Position numbers and translations under genes: made by a program. From contig JAIRUW010000019.1 in NCBI GenBank assembly GCA_031254195.1, positions 1-36,011 on the forward strand: DNA of 36,011 nucleotides. The letters run 5' to 3'. Shown here in pieces: positions 7,754-15,909 of this stretch (position 1 is the stretch's first letter; each line of letters begins with the position of its first letter). The notes under the pieces are model-generated. The model saw only the letters and a list, made by a program, of their open reading frames with translations. It was not told the origin of the DNA and did no database searches. Source of the stretch: Oscillospiraceae bacterium. GTDB lineage: Bacteria > Bacillota > Clostridia > Oscillospirales > UBA929.

Positions 7754-9517
7754 CTAATATTTCCCATACTCCCCGCCGTCCGGCGCGTACGCCGTTTTTT
7801 CCGGCATGGGTATCCTTCTCCTTGAGGCGCTCTCCGATGACAGCCTGCGTGTGCCGCCGTCTTTGAGCTTGAACTGCGCGACCAAATCCTCCAGCGTGGC
7901 GGCCTGTCCGCTCATCTCCTCCGACGCCGCGGCTTCCTCTTCCGCCGTCGCGCTGTTCTGCTGGACGATTTGCGCCACTTGATCAATCCCTTTGTTGATC
8001 TGCGTGATGCCCGCGGACTGGGCCTCTGAGGATTTGGCGATCTGCTCGACGATTTGGCTGCTCTCGTTGATGCCGGCCACGATTTCAGTCAGGCTGGACG
8101 CGGTGTCCCCGGCGATGCGGGAGCCCAGCTCCGCTTTCTCTATGGAGTTGGCGATTAGGTTGCTTGTCTCCTTGGCCGCTTCCGCGCTTTTGGAGGCGAG
8201 GTTGCGCACTTCTTCGGCCACGACGGCGAAGCCTTTGCCGTGCTGTCCGGCCCTTGCCGCCTCTACTGCCGCGTTGAGGGCGAGGATGTTGGTTTGGAAA
8301 GCGATGTCGTCAATGGTCTTGATGACCTTGCTGATGCTCGCGCTGGCGTCGTTGATCGCTTTTACGGCAGACATCATTTCGTCCATCTGGCGGCTGCCTT
8401 TTTCGGCGTTGCTCTTAATCGTGTTTGCCAGCGTGGCGGCTTTGCCGGCCATATCGGCGTTGGCTTTTGTCTGTTCCGCTATCTGGGTGATTTCGCTTGA
8501 GAGTTCCTCAACGGCGGAAGCCTGCTCACTCGATCCTTGCGCCAATGACTGGGCGCCGTCGGCAATCTGCTTGGAGCCTTTGGAGACCTGCGCGGAAGAG
8601 AGATTGATGTTGCCGAACAAATCGTTGAGATTGTCGATCATATGCGTCAACGCGGTACCCATCACATCGTCTTTGGAAAGATACTCCACCTTTGTAGATA
8701 GATCCCCTTTGGCGACGGCTTCCAGTTCCGCGGAGATGTTCACAACATGCTGGACAAAGGAGGAGGCTCCTTCACTCAGCACGTTGAGCTCGTCTTTTCT
8801 CTTAGACAGCTCTTCGATGAGTTTAATGTTCTCCGCCTGAAGGGTGAGGTCGCCGGTAGTGCCCGCTTTCTTAAACCAGGCGGCGAGCGTGACCATCGGC
8901 TTGCTGATGGAGTTGGCAATCCTGACCGCTAGGATTAGGGCGAGGGCGACCGCGATGACGATGATCACAATGGACATGATGGTGAAGGACCGCCCCGATT
9001 CTTCCATGGCAAGGACTTTTTCCGAGACCATCTCATTGTATCTGGCGCCTATGGCGGTCAGCCCTGTAATAACCTTCTCGAGCTCTGGAATGACAACATT
9101 GATAAACTCCTCCTGAGCCCCGGTCAGATTGCCGGCTTTCACCTTTGCTATGACCGGTTCCGCGCCGTAATGGATAGAATCATGCGGCGCGTCAATTTGG
9201 TTCAGGAGAGACAAAATGGCCGGATCTGTCACATTTTTGGCCTCGTCGCTGCGCAGCCAGCTGCCAAGGGCGCACGTATCCGGGTCAAGCGAGCCTGTAA
9301 ACTCCGTTCCGGTCATCAACGTTCTGTTCATGCCGTTTCTCCATGTGTTGTGCGCGTTGAGTATGCTGGCGAAGCTGGCGGATTCATTTTGAAATTTATC
9401 CAGCTCATACGCCTGGTTGGTGAGCATGGTCGTGGATATGACGCCGAGAAGACCGAGGGCTACTCCCAGAATAACAACGATGATGAAACCCCCAAGGATT
9501 TTTTGACGGATTGACAT
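7754..9517 (-). CDS. Methyl-accepting chemotaxis protein with extracytoplasmic CZB-like domain
   Basis: This 587-residue chemoreceptor has membrane segments at about 8-30 and 177-199, a HAMP-like region (about 200-300) and a long coiled-coil signalling domain. The signalling hairpin tip is [22 protein letters not shown], and it would dock CheA/CheW. The domain between the membrane segments carries H56, W59, C82 with CALGSWL, H112 and H116. This order and the 4-residue spacing of the last two His match the CZB zinc-binding domain (ligands His-Cys-His-His), so zinc or redox sensing is plausible. AGGAGGAG six bases before ATG supports the start. No che genes are present in the window. Confidence 0.92.
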   Translation of the reverse strand: MSIRQKILGGFIIVVILGVALGLLGVISTTMLTNQAYELDKFQNESASFASILNAHNTWRNGMNRTLMTGTEFTGSLDPDTCALGSWLRSDEAKNVTDPAILSLLNQIDAPHDSIHYGAEPVIAKVKAGNLTGAQEEFINVVIPELEKVITGLTAIGARYNEMVSEKVLAMEESGRSFTIMSIVIIVIAVALALILAVRIANSISKPMVTLAAWFKKAGTTGDLTLQAENIKLIEELSKRKDELNVLSEGASSFVQHVVNISAELEAVAKGDLSTKVEYLSKDDVMGTALTHMIDNLNDLFGNINLSSAQVSKGSKQIADGAQSLAQGSSEQASAVEELSSEITQIAEQTKANADMAGKAATLANTIKSNAEKGSRQMDEMMSAVKAINDASASISKVIKTIDDIAFQTNILALNAAVEAARAGQHGKGFAVVAEEVRNLASKSAEAAKETSNLIANSIEKAELGSRIAGDTASSLTEIVAGINESSQIVEQIAKSSEAQSAGITQINKGIDQVAQIVQQNSATAEEEAAASEEMSGQAATLEDLVAQFKLKDGGTRRLSSESASRRRIPMPEKTAYAPDGGEYGKY

Positions 9518-9577
9518 GTCTTGCTCCTCCTAAAAGTAATTTTCCTATATCACTGCGCTCTATTTATTACGTTACGT

Positions 9578-9606
9578 ACTGTATCATGTTTTTAGTCACT
9601 TTACAA
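9578..9606 (-). promoter_or_regulatory. Possible chemoreceptor promoter
   Basis: Minus-strand TTGTAA (9606-9601) and TACAGT (9583-9578) are 17 bases apart, about 60 bases before the start codon. The match is modest, and a flagellar-type sigma factor could be used instead. Confidence 0.35.
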
Positions 9607-9668
9607 GTATTTTTTACATTACTGCCATATCCTTTTCCTGTTCTTTTACATCGGTGATGCAACCGCCC

Positions 9669-9697
9669 TTGACATCCGCGCGCCCGGGCTGTACAAT
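9669..9697 (+). promoter_or_regulatory. proS promoter
   Basis: TTGACA (9669-9674) and TACAAT (9692-9697) are separated by 17 bases, with a leader of about 25 bases before the GTG start at 9728. No T-box signature is visible. Confidence 0.75.
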
Positions 9698-9727
9698 GGC
9701 AAAAAGCTATCCGGGAGGAAACCTCTA

Positions 9728-11449
9728 GTGAAAATAAGTCAGCTGGTGGGCACGCGCTTCAAAGAAACCCCCGCCGAGTGCCAGATCGAGAGCCATATAT
9801 TGATGACGCGGGGCGGCTATATCAAGAATGTCGGGAGCGGTATATTCTCGCTCTTTGCCCCGGCCAAGCGCATCACGCAAAAAATAGAAGCCATCATCCG
9901 CGAGGAGATGGACGCGATCGGCGGGCAGGAGGTCATGCTCCCCGTCGCCATGCCCGCGTCCCTCTGGAAGGAGTCGGGGAGGTTTGACAGCGTGGACAGT
10001 GCGCTTCTGCGCTTTACCGACCGGAACGGCAGCGATATGGTGCTGGGGATGACCCATGAGGAGGCGGTCGTCCATCTGGTGCGCGACGCCGCGCCGTCAT
10101 ACACCAGCTATCCGTTCATGGTCTATCAGATACAGACGAAGTTTCGCGACGAGCCGCGCGCCCGCGGCGGTCTGATCCGCGTCAGGGAGTTTACCATGAA
10201 GGACGCCTATTCGTTCCACACCTCACAGGAGGATTTGGAGCGGTATTATGAGCTGTGCTACCGGGCGTATGAGCGCATTTGTACCCGGACCGGGATACCG
10301 GAAGTGGTTGTCGTCAAGTCCGATTCGGGCATGATGGGCGGGAAGGTCGCCCATGAATTTATGCTTCTGGCCGACGCGGGGGAGGATTCCATCGTGCTCT
10401 GCGGAAGCTGTGATTTCAGCGCGAACATGGAGGTTGCGGAATGTATTTCAGAGCAGCCCGTTTTTGATGACAGCCCCTTAGAGGAAATATCCACGCCCGG
10501 CACGAAGACGATTGACGAATTGTGCGCCCTACTCTCCATCACGCCGGACAAGACCTGCAAAGCGGTGATGTTCCGCAAAAACGAATCGGATGAGCCGGTG
10601 ATTGTGTTCATCCGGGGGGATCTGGAGGTCAACGAGACCAAGCTGCGGAACTATTTGAAGGAAGAAATCCATCCCGATACGGCGCATACGGACGATGTGG
10701 CATACGGCTTTTGCGGCCCGGCGGGCTTCACCGCCAAGGCGGAGGTGCTGTTTGACCGTTCGCTGAAGGGCTTGGGCGGACTGGTGACCGGCGCCAACAA
10801 GGAGGATTATCATTATAAGGGCTTCTCCCCCGGGCGGGACGGCCCCGGCGCGGAGTACCACGACTTTGCCAAGACATACGAGGGCGCCGTATGCCCCGCC
10901 TGCGGGAACCGCAGTGTAAGGATACGAAAAGGCATTGAGATAGGCAATATATTCCAATTAGGAATAAAATATACACAATCGATGAGTATGCAATACCTGG
11001 ACAAAGACGGCGTGGCGCGGGTCCCCGTCATGGGGTGCTACGGGATCGGCGTCGGGCGGCTGATGGCTTCGGTTTGCGAGGCGAGCCACGACGCATACGG
11101 GCCGATATGGCCGATGCCGATCGCTCCCTGGCAGGTGCAACTATGCGCGCTCCGCAGCGACGAGGAGATTGTAAAGGCGGCTGCCGATACACTGTATGAC
11201 ACGCTGCTGCGGGAGGGCGTGGAGGTCTTGTATGACGACCGCGCCGTGAGCGCGGGGGTGATGTTCTCCGACGCGGACCTGTTGGGTGTTCCGCTCCGCG
11301 TGATTATCAGCCCCAAAACGGTCGGCCGGGGCGTGGTTGAGGTCAAGACGCGCGATAAATCCTTTTCTGAGGATGCAATCATCGGCGAGGCGGCTGTATT
11401 TGTGAAGACGCTTGTAAGGGAAATTTTGGATAAATATGCGCCAGTTTAG
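9728..11449 (+). CDS. proS: Prolyl-tRNA synthetase (bacterial type)
   Basis: This cytoplasmic class II aminoacyl-tRNA synthetase charges tRNA-Pro with proline using ATP. At 573 residues it has the length of the bacterial type. In order it has a catalytic core with motif 2 around FRDEPRARGGLIRVREFTM, an inserted editing (INS) domain (about 220-400) that removes misacylated alanine, motif 3 around GCYGIGVGRLMASV, and an anticodon-binding domain (about 470-570). The start is GTG with GGGAGG nine bases upstream, downstream of a consensus-like promoter. It is followed by tRNA-Leu, which has its own promoter. It is probably the housekeeping copy. Confidence 0.97.
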   Translation: MKISQLVGTRFKETPAECQIESHILMTRGGYIKNVGSGIFSLFAPAKRITQKIEAIIREEMDAIGGQEVMLPVAMPASLWKESGRFDSVDSALLRFTDRNGSDMVLGMTHEEAVVHLVRDAAPSYTSYPFMVYQIQTKFRDEPRARGGLIRVREFTMKDAYSFHTSQEDLERYYELCYRAYERICTRTGIPEVVVVKSDSGMMGGKVAHEFMLLADAGEDSIVLCGSCDFSANMEVAECISEQPVFDDSPLEEISTPGTKTIDELCALLSITPDKTCKAVMFRKNESDEPVIVFIRGDLEVNETKLRNYLKEEIHPDTAHTDDVAYGFCGPAGFTAKAEVLFDRSLKGLGGLVTGANKEDYHYKGFSPGRDGPGAEYHDFAKTYEGAVCPACGNRSVRIRKGIEIGNIFQLGIKYTQSMSMQYLDKDGVARVPVMGCYGIGVGRLMASVCEASHDAYGPIWPMPIAPWQVQLCALRSDEEIVKAAADTLYDTLLREGVEVLYDDRAVSAGVMFSDADLLGVPLRVIISPKTVGRGVVEVKTRDKSFSEDAIIGEAAVFVKTLVREILDKYAPV

Positions 11450-11453
11450 CGGC

Positions 11454-11482
11454 TTGACAGACAGGGCGGAGCGGAGTATAAT
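11454..11482 (+). promoter_or_regulatory. Consensus promoter of tRNA-Leu
   Basis: TTGACA (11454-11459) and TATAAT (11477-11482) match the sigma-A consensus perfectly with a 17-base spacer. Transcription would start about 20 bases before the mature tRNA. Confidence 0.9.
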
Positions 11483-11509
11483 ACTCTCTGTAGCGCGTTC
11501 CGCGGAATT

Positions 11510-11596
11510 GCCGGTGTGATGGAATTGGCAGACGTAGTGGACTCAAAATCCACCGGTGGCGACACCGTGCCGGTTCGAGTCCGGCCACCGGCACCA
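11510..11596 (+). tRNA. tRNA-Leu (anticodon CAA)
   Basis: This 87-base type II tRNA pairs its acceptor GCCGGTG (11510-11516) with CACCGGC (11586-11592), followed by A and an encoded CCA. The anticodon stem GTGGA/TCCAC encloses the loop CTCAAAA, giving anticodon CAA for UUG codons. A long variable arm and T loop TTCGAGT are present. The last 13 bases are repeated directly at 14947-14959, marking the gene as an integration site. Confidence 0.96.
11584..11596 (+). repeat. Left attachment-like repeat in the tRNA-Leu 3' end
   Basis: GCCACCGGCACCA, the 3' end of the tRNA including CCA, recurs identically and in the same orientation at 14947-14959. Integrative elements that use tyrosine integrases commonly recreate a tRNA 3' end this way. 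The element itself would span 11597-14959. The identity is short, so this call rests on position and the foreign content between the copies. Confidence 0.6.
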
Positions 11597-11650
11597 GTGC
11601 GGGTGTTCTTATAGGATTTGAGTATTCTATAAGAACACTCGCATTATTTT
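11597..11650 (+). terminator. Intrinsic terminator after tRNA-Leu
   Basis: An 18-base stem pairs 11597-11614 with 11627-11644 (core GTGTTCTTATAG with CTATAAGAACAC; two wobble pairs) and is followed by TATTTT. It ends tRNA-Leu transcription. If the island model is right, it was brought by the inserted element. Confidence 0.8.
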
Positions 11651-11897
11651 ACGCCGTGGCTTGTGCCGGTGCGTAGGTAACTTGTACACCTCGCCGGGTC
11701 TGCACGGTGATTTCCGGCATGGCCAGCGTTTGAGGGACTTCTAAAACGCCGACACAATTATAGTGAATGATAACCCGCTGCGTGTGCCGCCCCTCCGACT
11801 TCTCGGCGTGAAAAACCTCTATGCGCTCTATGAGTTCGGCCATCATGCAGTCTGTCAGCTTGCGCCGGACGATACGCCGCCGTGGGAATAGTCCCAC
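11649..11897 (-). pseudogene. C-terminal remnant of a large serine recombinase
   Basis: This open frame of about 82 residues matches the extreme C-terminus (DUF4368-type region) of large serine recombinases of the TnpX/TndX type from clostridial mobile elements. It reads LIERIEVFHAEKSEGRHTQ, then VIIHYNCVGVLEVP, ending in YAPAQATA. The resolvase catalytic domain, recombinase domain and zinc ribbon are all missing. The frame begins at a perfect hairpin (CCGTGGGA/TCCCACGG, 11880-11899) without a ribosome binding site. It is therefore a decayed fragment, not a working gene. It points left toward tRNA-Leu. Family recognition is from memory of the motif pattern. Confidence 0.7.
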
Positions 11898-11905
11898 GGT
11901 GAAGT

Positions 11906-11945
11906 AAAAGCGGTTAAGGTTGAACGCCTTGGCCGCTTTTTCTCA
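11906..11945. terminator. Bidirectional terminator-like hairpin
   Basis: AAAAGCGG (11906-11913) pairs with CCGCTTTT (11933-11940). The stem continues inward through TTAAGG with CCTTGG (two wobbles) and is followed by T residues on the plus strand. It separates the recombinase remnant from the helicase promoter. Confidence 0.65.
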
Positions 11946-11984
11946 TATTTTTTGTAAAATCCTGTGGAAGTCAAATGAAATGTA

Positions 11985-11993
11985 TGTTATAAT
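11985..11993 (+). promoter_or_regulatory. Extended -10 promoter of the helicase-HNH operon
   Basis: TGTTATAAT (11985-11993) is a perfect -10 with the TGN extension, and no good -35 is visible. Transcription would start near 12000, about 55 bases before the ATG at 12056. Confidence 0.6.
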
Positions 11994-12055
11994 GCAAAAA
12001 GCCAACTGGCTACAATGATACTATATATGATTATGTGAAAGTGGAGGGTGTTTCG

Positions 12056-14322
12056 ATGGATGAAAATACTGTATTGAGCAAAAACGCAAAAACCGTTAAG
12101 GTAAAGCAGGGTAAAAATCCCCGCCCTCTCTATCCACATCAAGTAGCGGCAATAGCCGAACTAAACACAATTAACAAACAGGATTTGTTTAACACGTTGG
12201 TGGTGCTTCCCACGGGCGCGGGGAAAACTATGACCGCGACAAGATGGCTACTGCCAACCGCAATAGATAATAAGAAAAAAGTTCTTTGGGTTGCTCATAG
12301 GCACTTGCTTTTAGAGCAAGCAGCGGACTCCTTCGCTGTCAATGCCTTTAGTGACATAGTATTAAATCGCGCGTCATTCAAATATCGCATAGTATCCGGG
12401 CAACATGACCGCCCCATACATATCAAGCATGACGATGATATACTTGTTGTCAGCAAGGATAGCATTATCAGAAATATGGATAGGCTTGACGAATGGCTCA
12501 CGGGTGAAAATGAATTGTATTTTGTTATTGACGAAGCCCATCATGCAACGGCAAGGTCATACCGCCGCATTATTGAACATATAAAGTCGAAAATCCCAAA
12601 CGTAAAAATGCTTGGGCTGACAGCTACACCATTCCGCACGTCCGAACAGGAACAAGGGCTGTTGGGGAAAGAGCCGTTGTTTACTGACGATATTGTTTAT
12701 AAAGTTGATTTGGACACGCTGATAAAGCGGGGTATATTGTCCACGCCCGACTTTGAGAGTTATGATACGGATATACTACTTGGTGATGAACTTGGATTAA
12801 GTGCAATCAAAAATATTGAGCGGCTTGACCTTATCCCGGAAGATATTGCGGAACATATTGCCAAAAACAAGACCCGCAATAGCTTCATTGTAAAGACTTA
12901 TTTTGAAAACGATAACCATAAAAAATATGGTCAAACCTTGGTGTTTGCGTTGAGCAGACTTCACGCAATAACACTAAAAAACTATTTGAGGATTACGGTA
13001 AAAAGCACGGTATAAAAGCCGGTGTAATTGTAACCGGCACGAAAGCTGAGTTTATTGACATTGATGTATCTAACGCCGAAAACGAACGCCAAATAGAGGC
13101 GTATCGAAACGGCGAGATGCAAATACTGATAAACGTAAACATCTTGACAGAAGGCGTTGACCTTCCAAAAACTAAAACTGTTTTCCTTACAAGGCCGACT
13201 ATTTCTACCGTTCTAATGACACAGATGATTGGCCGTGCTTTACGTGGTGAAGCGGCAGGGGGTACGAAAGAAGCGTATATCGTCAGTTTTGTCGATAATT
13301 GGAACAGTAGAATCGCTTGGGTAAATCCCGAAAGCATAATATCATCCGAGGAAAATGACTTTATTGATAAAGACAGTAAATATAGAGAGCGTAATATCCG
13401 CATTATTTCCATTGAAAAACTCGAAGAGTTTGCGCGTATTGTTAATGAAACCGTAGACACATCCCGCCTTGAAAGCATTGACTTTATCAAACGCATTCCG
13501 CTTGGAATGTATGTCTTTACCTTCATTGACGAGAACAACATGGAGCATAACCATCAAATACTTGTCTATGACAACTCTGAACAGAGATACATAGAGCTCA
13601 TAGCGGCGTTACCCGCTATTTTTGCAGACTTTGGCGTTGAGGACGAAGTGATAGAGGGCAAAACGCTAAACGCTATGATTGCTCAATGCGAGGCGGCATA
13701 CTTCGATGATAATATGGTTCCTCCATACAGGTCGTACAGCCAAGGTGGGCATGACCTTGAGTACCTGTTAAAGTATTACGCGCAAAAAGAATCCGCGCCG
13801 TTATTTATTCCGTTTGATGAAGCTGATAGACGGGCTGTTAATCTCTCTTTAATTGCAAAAGAAATTGTGGATAAAGATATGCGCCGCGGAGAGCAAAAGG
13901 AATTTACTGACGCACTTTGGGAGGACGAAACCAGTCTGTTGCGGGTGTATTTCGGAAATAAGTATTTTTTCAAAAGACAGCTTGAAACGGAAATTGACAA
14001 GCTGTACGGCGATTTCCCGATGTCTAACGATGATGATAATACCATCGGGGAAACGATAGACCTTACTTCTTTGACACTATATGAATTATGCAATGTTGCG
14101 CCGGAAATCGGGCGAAAGATAAAGGACAGCGTATATGCAAACGCCAGAACCAAAGACGGCTTGTACCGTTGCTGTAATCCTAAATGCGGGAAGGAATCAC
14201 CGCACCGGGCATTATTCCAAATTGACCACATCACGCCCATGTCGAAGGGCGGCAAGACGGAATTGGTAAACTTACAACTCCTCTGCCGTCCGTGCAATCT
14301 GATAAAAGGTGACCGCCATTGA
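12056..14322 (+). CDS. SF2 (DEAH) helicase fused to HNH nuclease; frame broken at A AAA AAC
   Basis: Read through one shift at 12976-12982, this gives a 755-residue protein. RecA domain 1 has Walker A LPTGAGKT, Walker B VIDEAHHA and motif III GLTATPFR. RecA domain 2 has motifs V/VI (ILTEGVDLP, QMIGRALRG). A long central region follows, then a C-terminal HNH nuclease with C-X4-C Cys pairs, IDHITPMSKGG, NLQLLCRPCN and a final Lys. The zero frame stops at 13015, and the second part continues in the -1 frame from codon 12982. GGAGGG seven bases before the ATG at 12056 fixes the start. Both halves are intact and well conserved. This may be programmed -1 frameshifting, a recent one-base loss in the A run, or a sequencing error. 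A defence or DNA-processing role is likely but unproven. Confidence 0.8.
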
Positions 14323-14840
14323 AATACCTGTATACGCCTTATGACATAGCTGTTTTCTTTGTGGTGTCGGACTTTACGCAATCGAATGAACGGGCTGTAA
14401 TTCGTGATATTTGGGAAAATGACAAGGCTTCAATCCCGACTAAATACAGAAAAGATGAAATCCTGTTTAGGAGGCGCATTTATTTTGAGCTATCAAAGTT
14501 TGACGGCTCACTTGACGACCTTGACGAGCTAAATATTTTAATGCGTGACACAGACCATGCCTTGTGTATCGACGGAACAATCAATGAGCAGTGTGTCATA
14601 GAGAGCTATTTCAAAATCATAAAACTTGAATTGACGCATATTCCAAACAAGGATTATTGTAAGATAAAACTGCGTAGGCTTCTAAAGGCCTTCGGCTATA
14701 AAAGACGTTCCGCGCAACTTGTGGGTAGCATACGGCGCACGTTGGGAGCGTTAAAACTGAAAACGCATCTTCGGGGATATGTCCCGTGTGACATCGCTGA
14801 AATCGGGATTGACGATATGGTTATGATTCGGCTGAAATAA
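14319..14840 (+). CDS. Unknown partner protein of the helicase-HNH gene
   Basis: This 173-residue protein has no recognised family. It is soluble, with a charged N-terminal half (FTQSNERAVIRDIWEND, KYRKDEILFRRRIYFELSKFD) and a basic helical centre (KLRRLLKAFGYKRRSAQLVGSIRRTLGAL) that could bind nucleic acid. The start codon is TTG at 14319, overlapping the TGA of the helicase gene, with AAGGTGA upstream, so the two are translationally coupled. That coupling argues for a shared function. A terminator follows directly, so the two genes form a complete unit inside the tRNA-Leu island. Confidence 0.75.
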   Translation: MKYLYTPYDIAVFFVVSDFTQSNERAVIRDIWENDKASIPTKYRKDEILFRRRIYFELSKFDGSLDDLDELNILMRDTDHALCIDGTINEQCVIESYFKIIKLELTHIPNKDYCKIKLRRLLKAFGYKRRSAQLVGSIRRTLGALKLKTHLRGYVPCDIAEIGIDDMVMIRLK

Positions 14841-14842
14841 AA

Positions 14843-14876
14843 ACCCGCCCAAGCCGGAGCTTGAACGGGTCATTTT
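14843..14876 (+). terminator. Terminator of the helicase-HNH operon
   Basis: Nested stems ACCCG/CGGGT (14843-14847, 14866-14870) and CAAGC/GCTTG (14850-14854, 14859-14863) are followed by CATTTTG, directly after the stop codon at 14840. Confidence 0.75.
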
Positions 14877-14946
14877 GATGTAAGCACAGCATATCGACTG
14901 CTCTATAACCGTTGCGGTTACTGCGTTTTTTGAAAAGTTCTGTATC

Positions 14947-14959
14947 GCCACCGGCACCA
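14947..14959 (+). repeat. Right attachment-like repeat (copy of tRNA-Leu 3' end)
   Basis: GCCACCGGCACCA is identical to the tRNA-Leu 3' end at 11584-11596. The flanking bases on either side differ, so only the last 13 bases of the tRNA are copied. It marks the probable right junction of the island. Confidence 0.6.
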
Positions 14960-14969
14960 AACACATAGC

Positions 14970-15013
14970 AAGCCCACACTAGAATTTCTTAAGGAAATTT
15001 TGGGAGTGGGCTT
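14970..15013 (+). terminator. Hairpin, possibly the original tRNA-Leu terminator
   Basis: AAGCCCAC (14970-14977) pairs with GTGGGCTT (15006-15013), with an inner AATTTC/GAAATT stem. It starts 11 bases after the copied tRNA end. This suits the terminator that followed tRNA-Leu before the island entered, though it now ends no obvious gene. Confidence 0.5.
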
Positions 15014-15106
15014 TGGCATTCCATCGCCGTGCAATCGGCAACTATTTTTTCTCTTCGAGGCGTTCGACAGGCGGAGCTGCATTTGCACTTGCTATTTCTT
15101 CTTAAT

Positions 15107-15150
15107 ATTAACAATTCTCAAACAATTTCCAAACATCTCGCAAACAATCT
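15107..15150 (+). promoter_or_regulatory. Operator of four tandem 11-base repeats (copy 1)
   Basis: ATTAACAATTC, TCAAACAATTT, CCAAACATCTC and GCAAACAATCT follow each other without gaps, giving one helical turn per repeat. OmpR-family regulators bind such head-to-tail repeats. A matching array lies at 19471-19514 before the ABC operon, and in both arrays the first repeat is the divergent one (core CAATTC). The array lies upstream of the -35 of the regulator's own promoter, which fits autoregulation by activation. Confidence 0.7.
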
Positions 15151-15176
15151 CCCGGTAATATATAGGGTATAGCCGG

Positions 15177-15205
15177 TTCATATTTTACTGCATCTATGCT
15201 ATTAT
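15177..15205 (+). promoter_or_regulatory. Promoter of the two-component operon
   Basis: TTCATA (15177-15182) and TATTAT (15200-15205) are separated by 17 bases. The weak -35 fits activation from the repeats just upstream. Confidence 0.5.
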
Positions 15206-15237
15206 AAGAGGGTATGTCAGCAGAGGAGGATTGCCCC

Positions 15238-15909
15238 ATGTTTAAGATACTTGTCGTGGAAGATGACCGTGAACTAAATAAAGCCGTTTGTTCTTACCTA
15301 ACACAAAACGGATATGAGGCGGTAGGCTGTCTCGGTGCAAATGAAGCATATGACGCTATGTACGGAAATCTTTTTGACCTGATCGTGTCTGATATTATGA
15401 TGCCGGGTATCGACGGCTTTGAGTTTGCCAAGACCGTACGGGAACTCAATCAAGACATCCCGATTCTGTTTATGACGGCGCGTGATGACCTGACCTCAAA
15501 GCAACGGGGATTCCAAGCCGGCATAGATGATTACATGGTCAAGCCCATAGAACTTGACGAATTGGCGCTGCGAATCGGGGCGCTGATGCGCCGCGCTAAG
15601 ATCGCCAGCAGCAAACGCCTGACCGTTGGGAGCGTTGTGCTGAACGCAGAGGAAAACTCCGCAACCATCGGCGACGATGAAATCCCTTTGACGCCACGAG
15701 AGTTTAATCTGCTGTATAAGCTGTTGTCATACCCCAAAAAAACCTTTACCCGCTCACAGCTTATGGACGAGTTTTGGGATGTGGAATCATCCTCCGGTTC
15801 CCGTGCCGTCGATGTGTATATTACCAAGCTGCGGGATAAGTTTTCCGGGTGTGACGATTTTGAAATCGTCACGGTTCACGGCCTCGGCTACAAGGCGGTG
15901 TTGAAATGA
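15238..15909 (+). CDS. OmpR-family response regulator
   Basis: This 223-residue regulator has a receiver domain with pocket EDD (8-10), phospho-acceptor D52 (VSDIMMPG) and K102 (VKPIE). A winged-helix output domain follows, with signature AVDVYITKLRDKF. The ATG at 15238 has GAGGAGG eight bases upstream; the in-frame upstream start at 15214 has none. It overlaps the kinase gene by four bases (ATGA). The four-repeat operators at 15107 and 19471 suggest it controls both its own operon and the ABC operon 4 kb downstream, a layout like antibiotic-response systems. The signal is unknown. Confidence 0.93.
   Translation: MFKILVVEDDRELNKAVCSYLTQNGYEAVGCLGANEAYDAMYGNLFDLIVSDIMMPGIDGFEFAKTVRELNQDIPILFMTARDDLTSKQRGFQAGIDDYMVKPIELDELALRIGALMRRAKIASSKRLTVGSVVLNAEENSATIGDDEIPLTPREFNLLYKLLSYPKKTFTRSQLMDEFWDVESSSGSRAVDVYITKLRDKFSGCDDFEIVTVHGLGYKAVLK

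Larger units (their letters stand above)
14841..15237. other. 397-base intergenic region at the island's right boundary
   Basis: In order it contains the helicase-operon terminator, a small hairpin (TAACCG 14906-14911 with CGGTTA 14915-14920, then six T), the 13-base attachment-like repeat, a second terminator, four 11-base operator repeats and a promoter for the two-component operon. I see no gene in it. Confidence 0.7.

Noticed and set aside
7992..8840. 282-codon plus-strand open frame inside the chemoreceptor gene
   Set aside because: It is a shadow of the repetitive, Ala-rich coiled-coil coding sequence on the minus strand. It has no ribosome binding site and low-complexity composition.
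12056..14322. Two separate genes, one for a helicase N-half (to 13015) and one for an HNH C-half (from 13117)
   Set aside because: Helicase motifs I-III lie in the first part and V-VI in the second, continuous across one base. The second part has no ribosome binding site at its first ATG.
15107..15150. CRISPR-like array in the AAACA repeats
   Set aside because: The 11-base units are contiguous with no spacers, occur only four times, and sit before a promoter. They fit a response-regulator operator.
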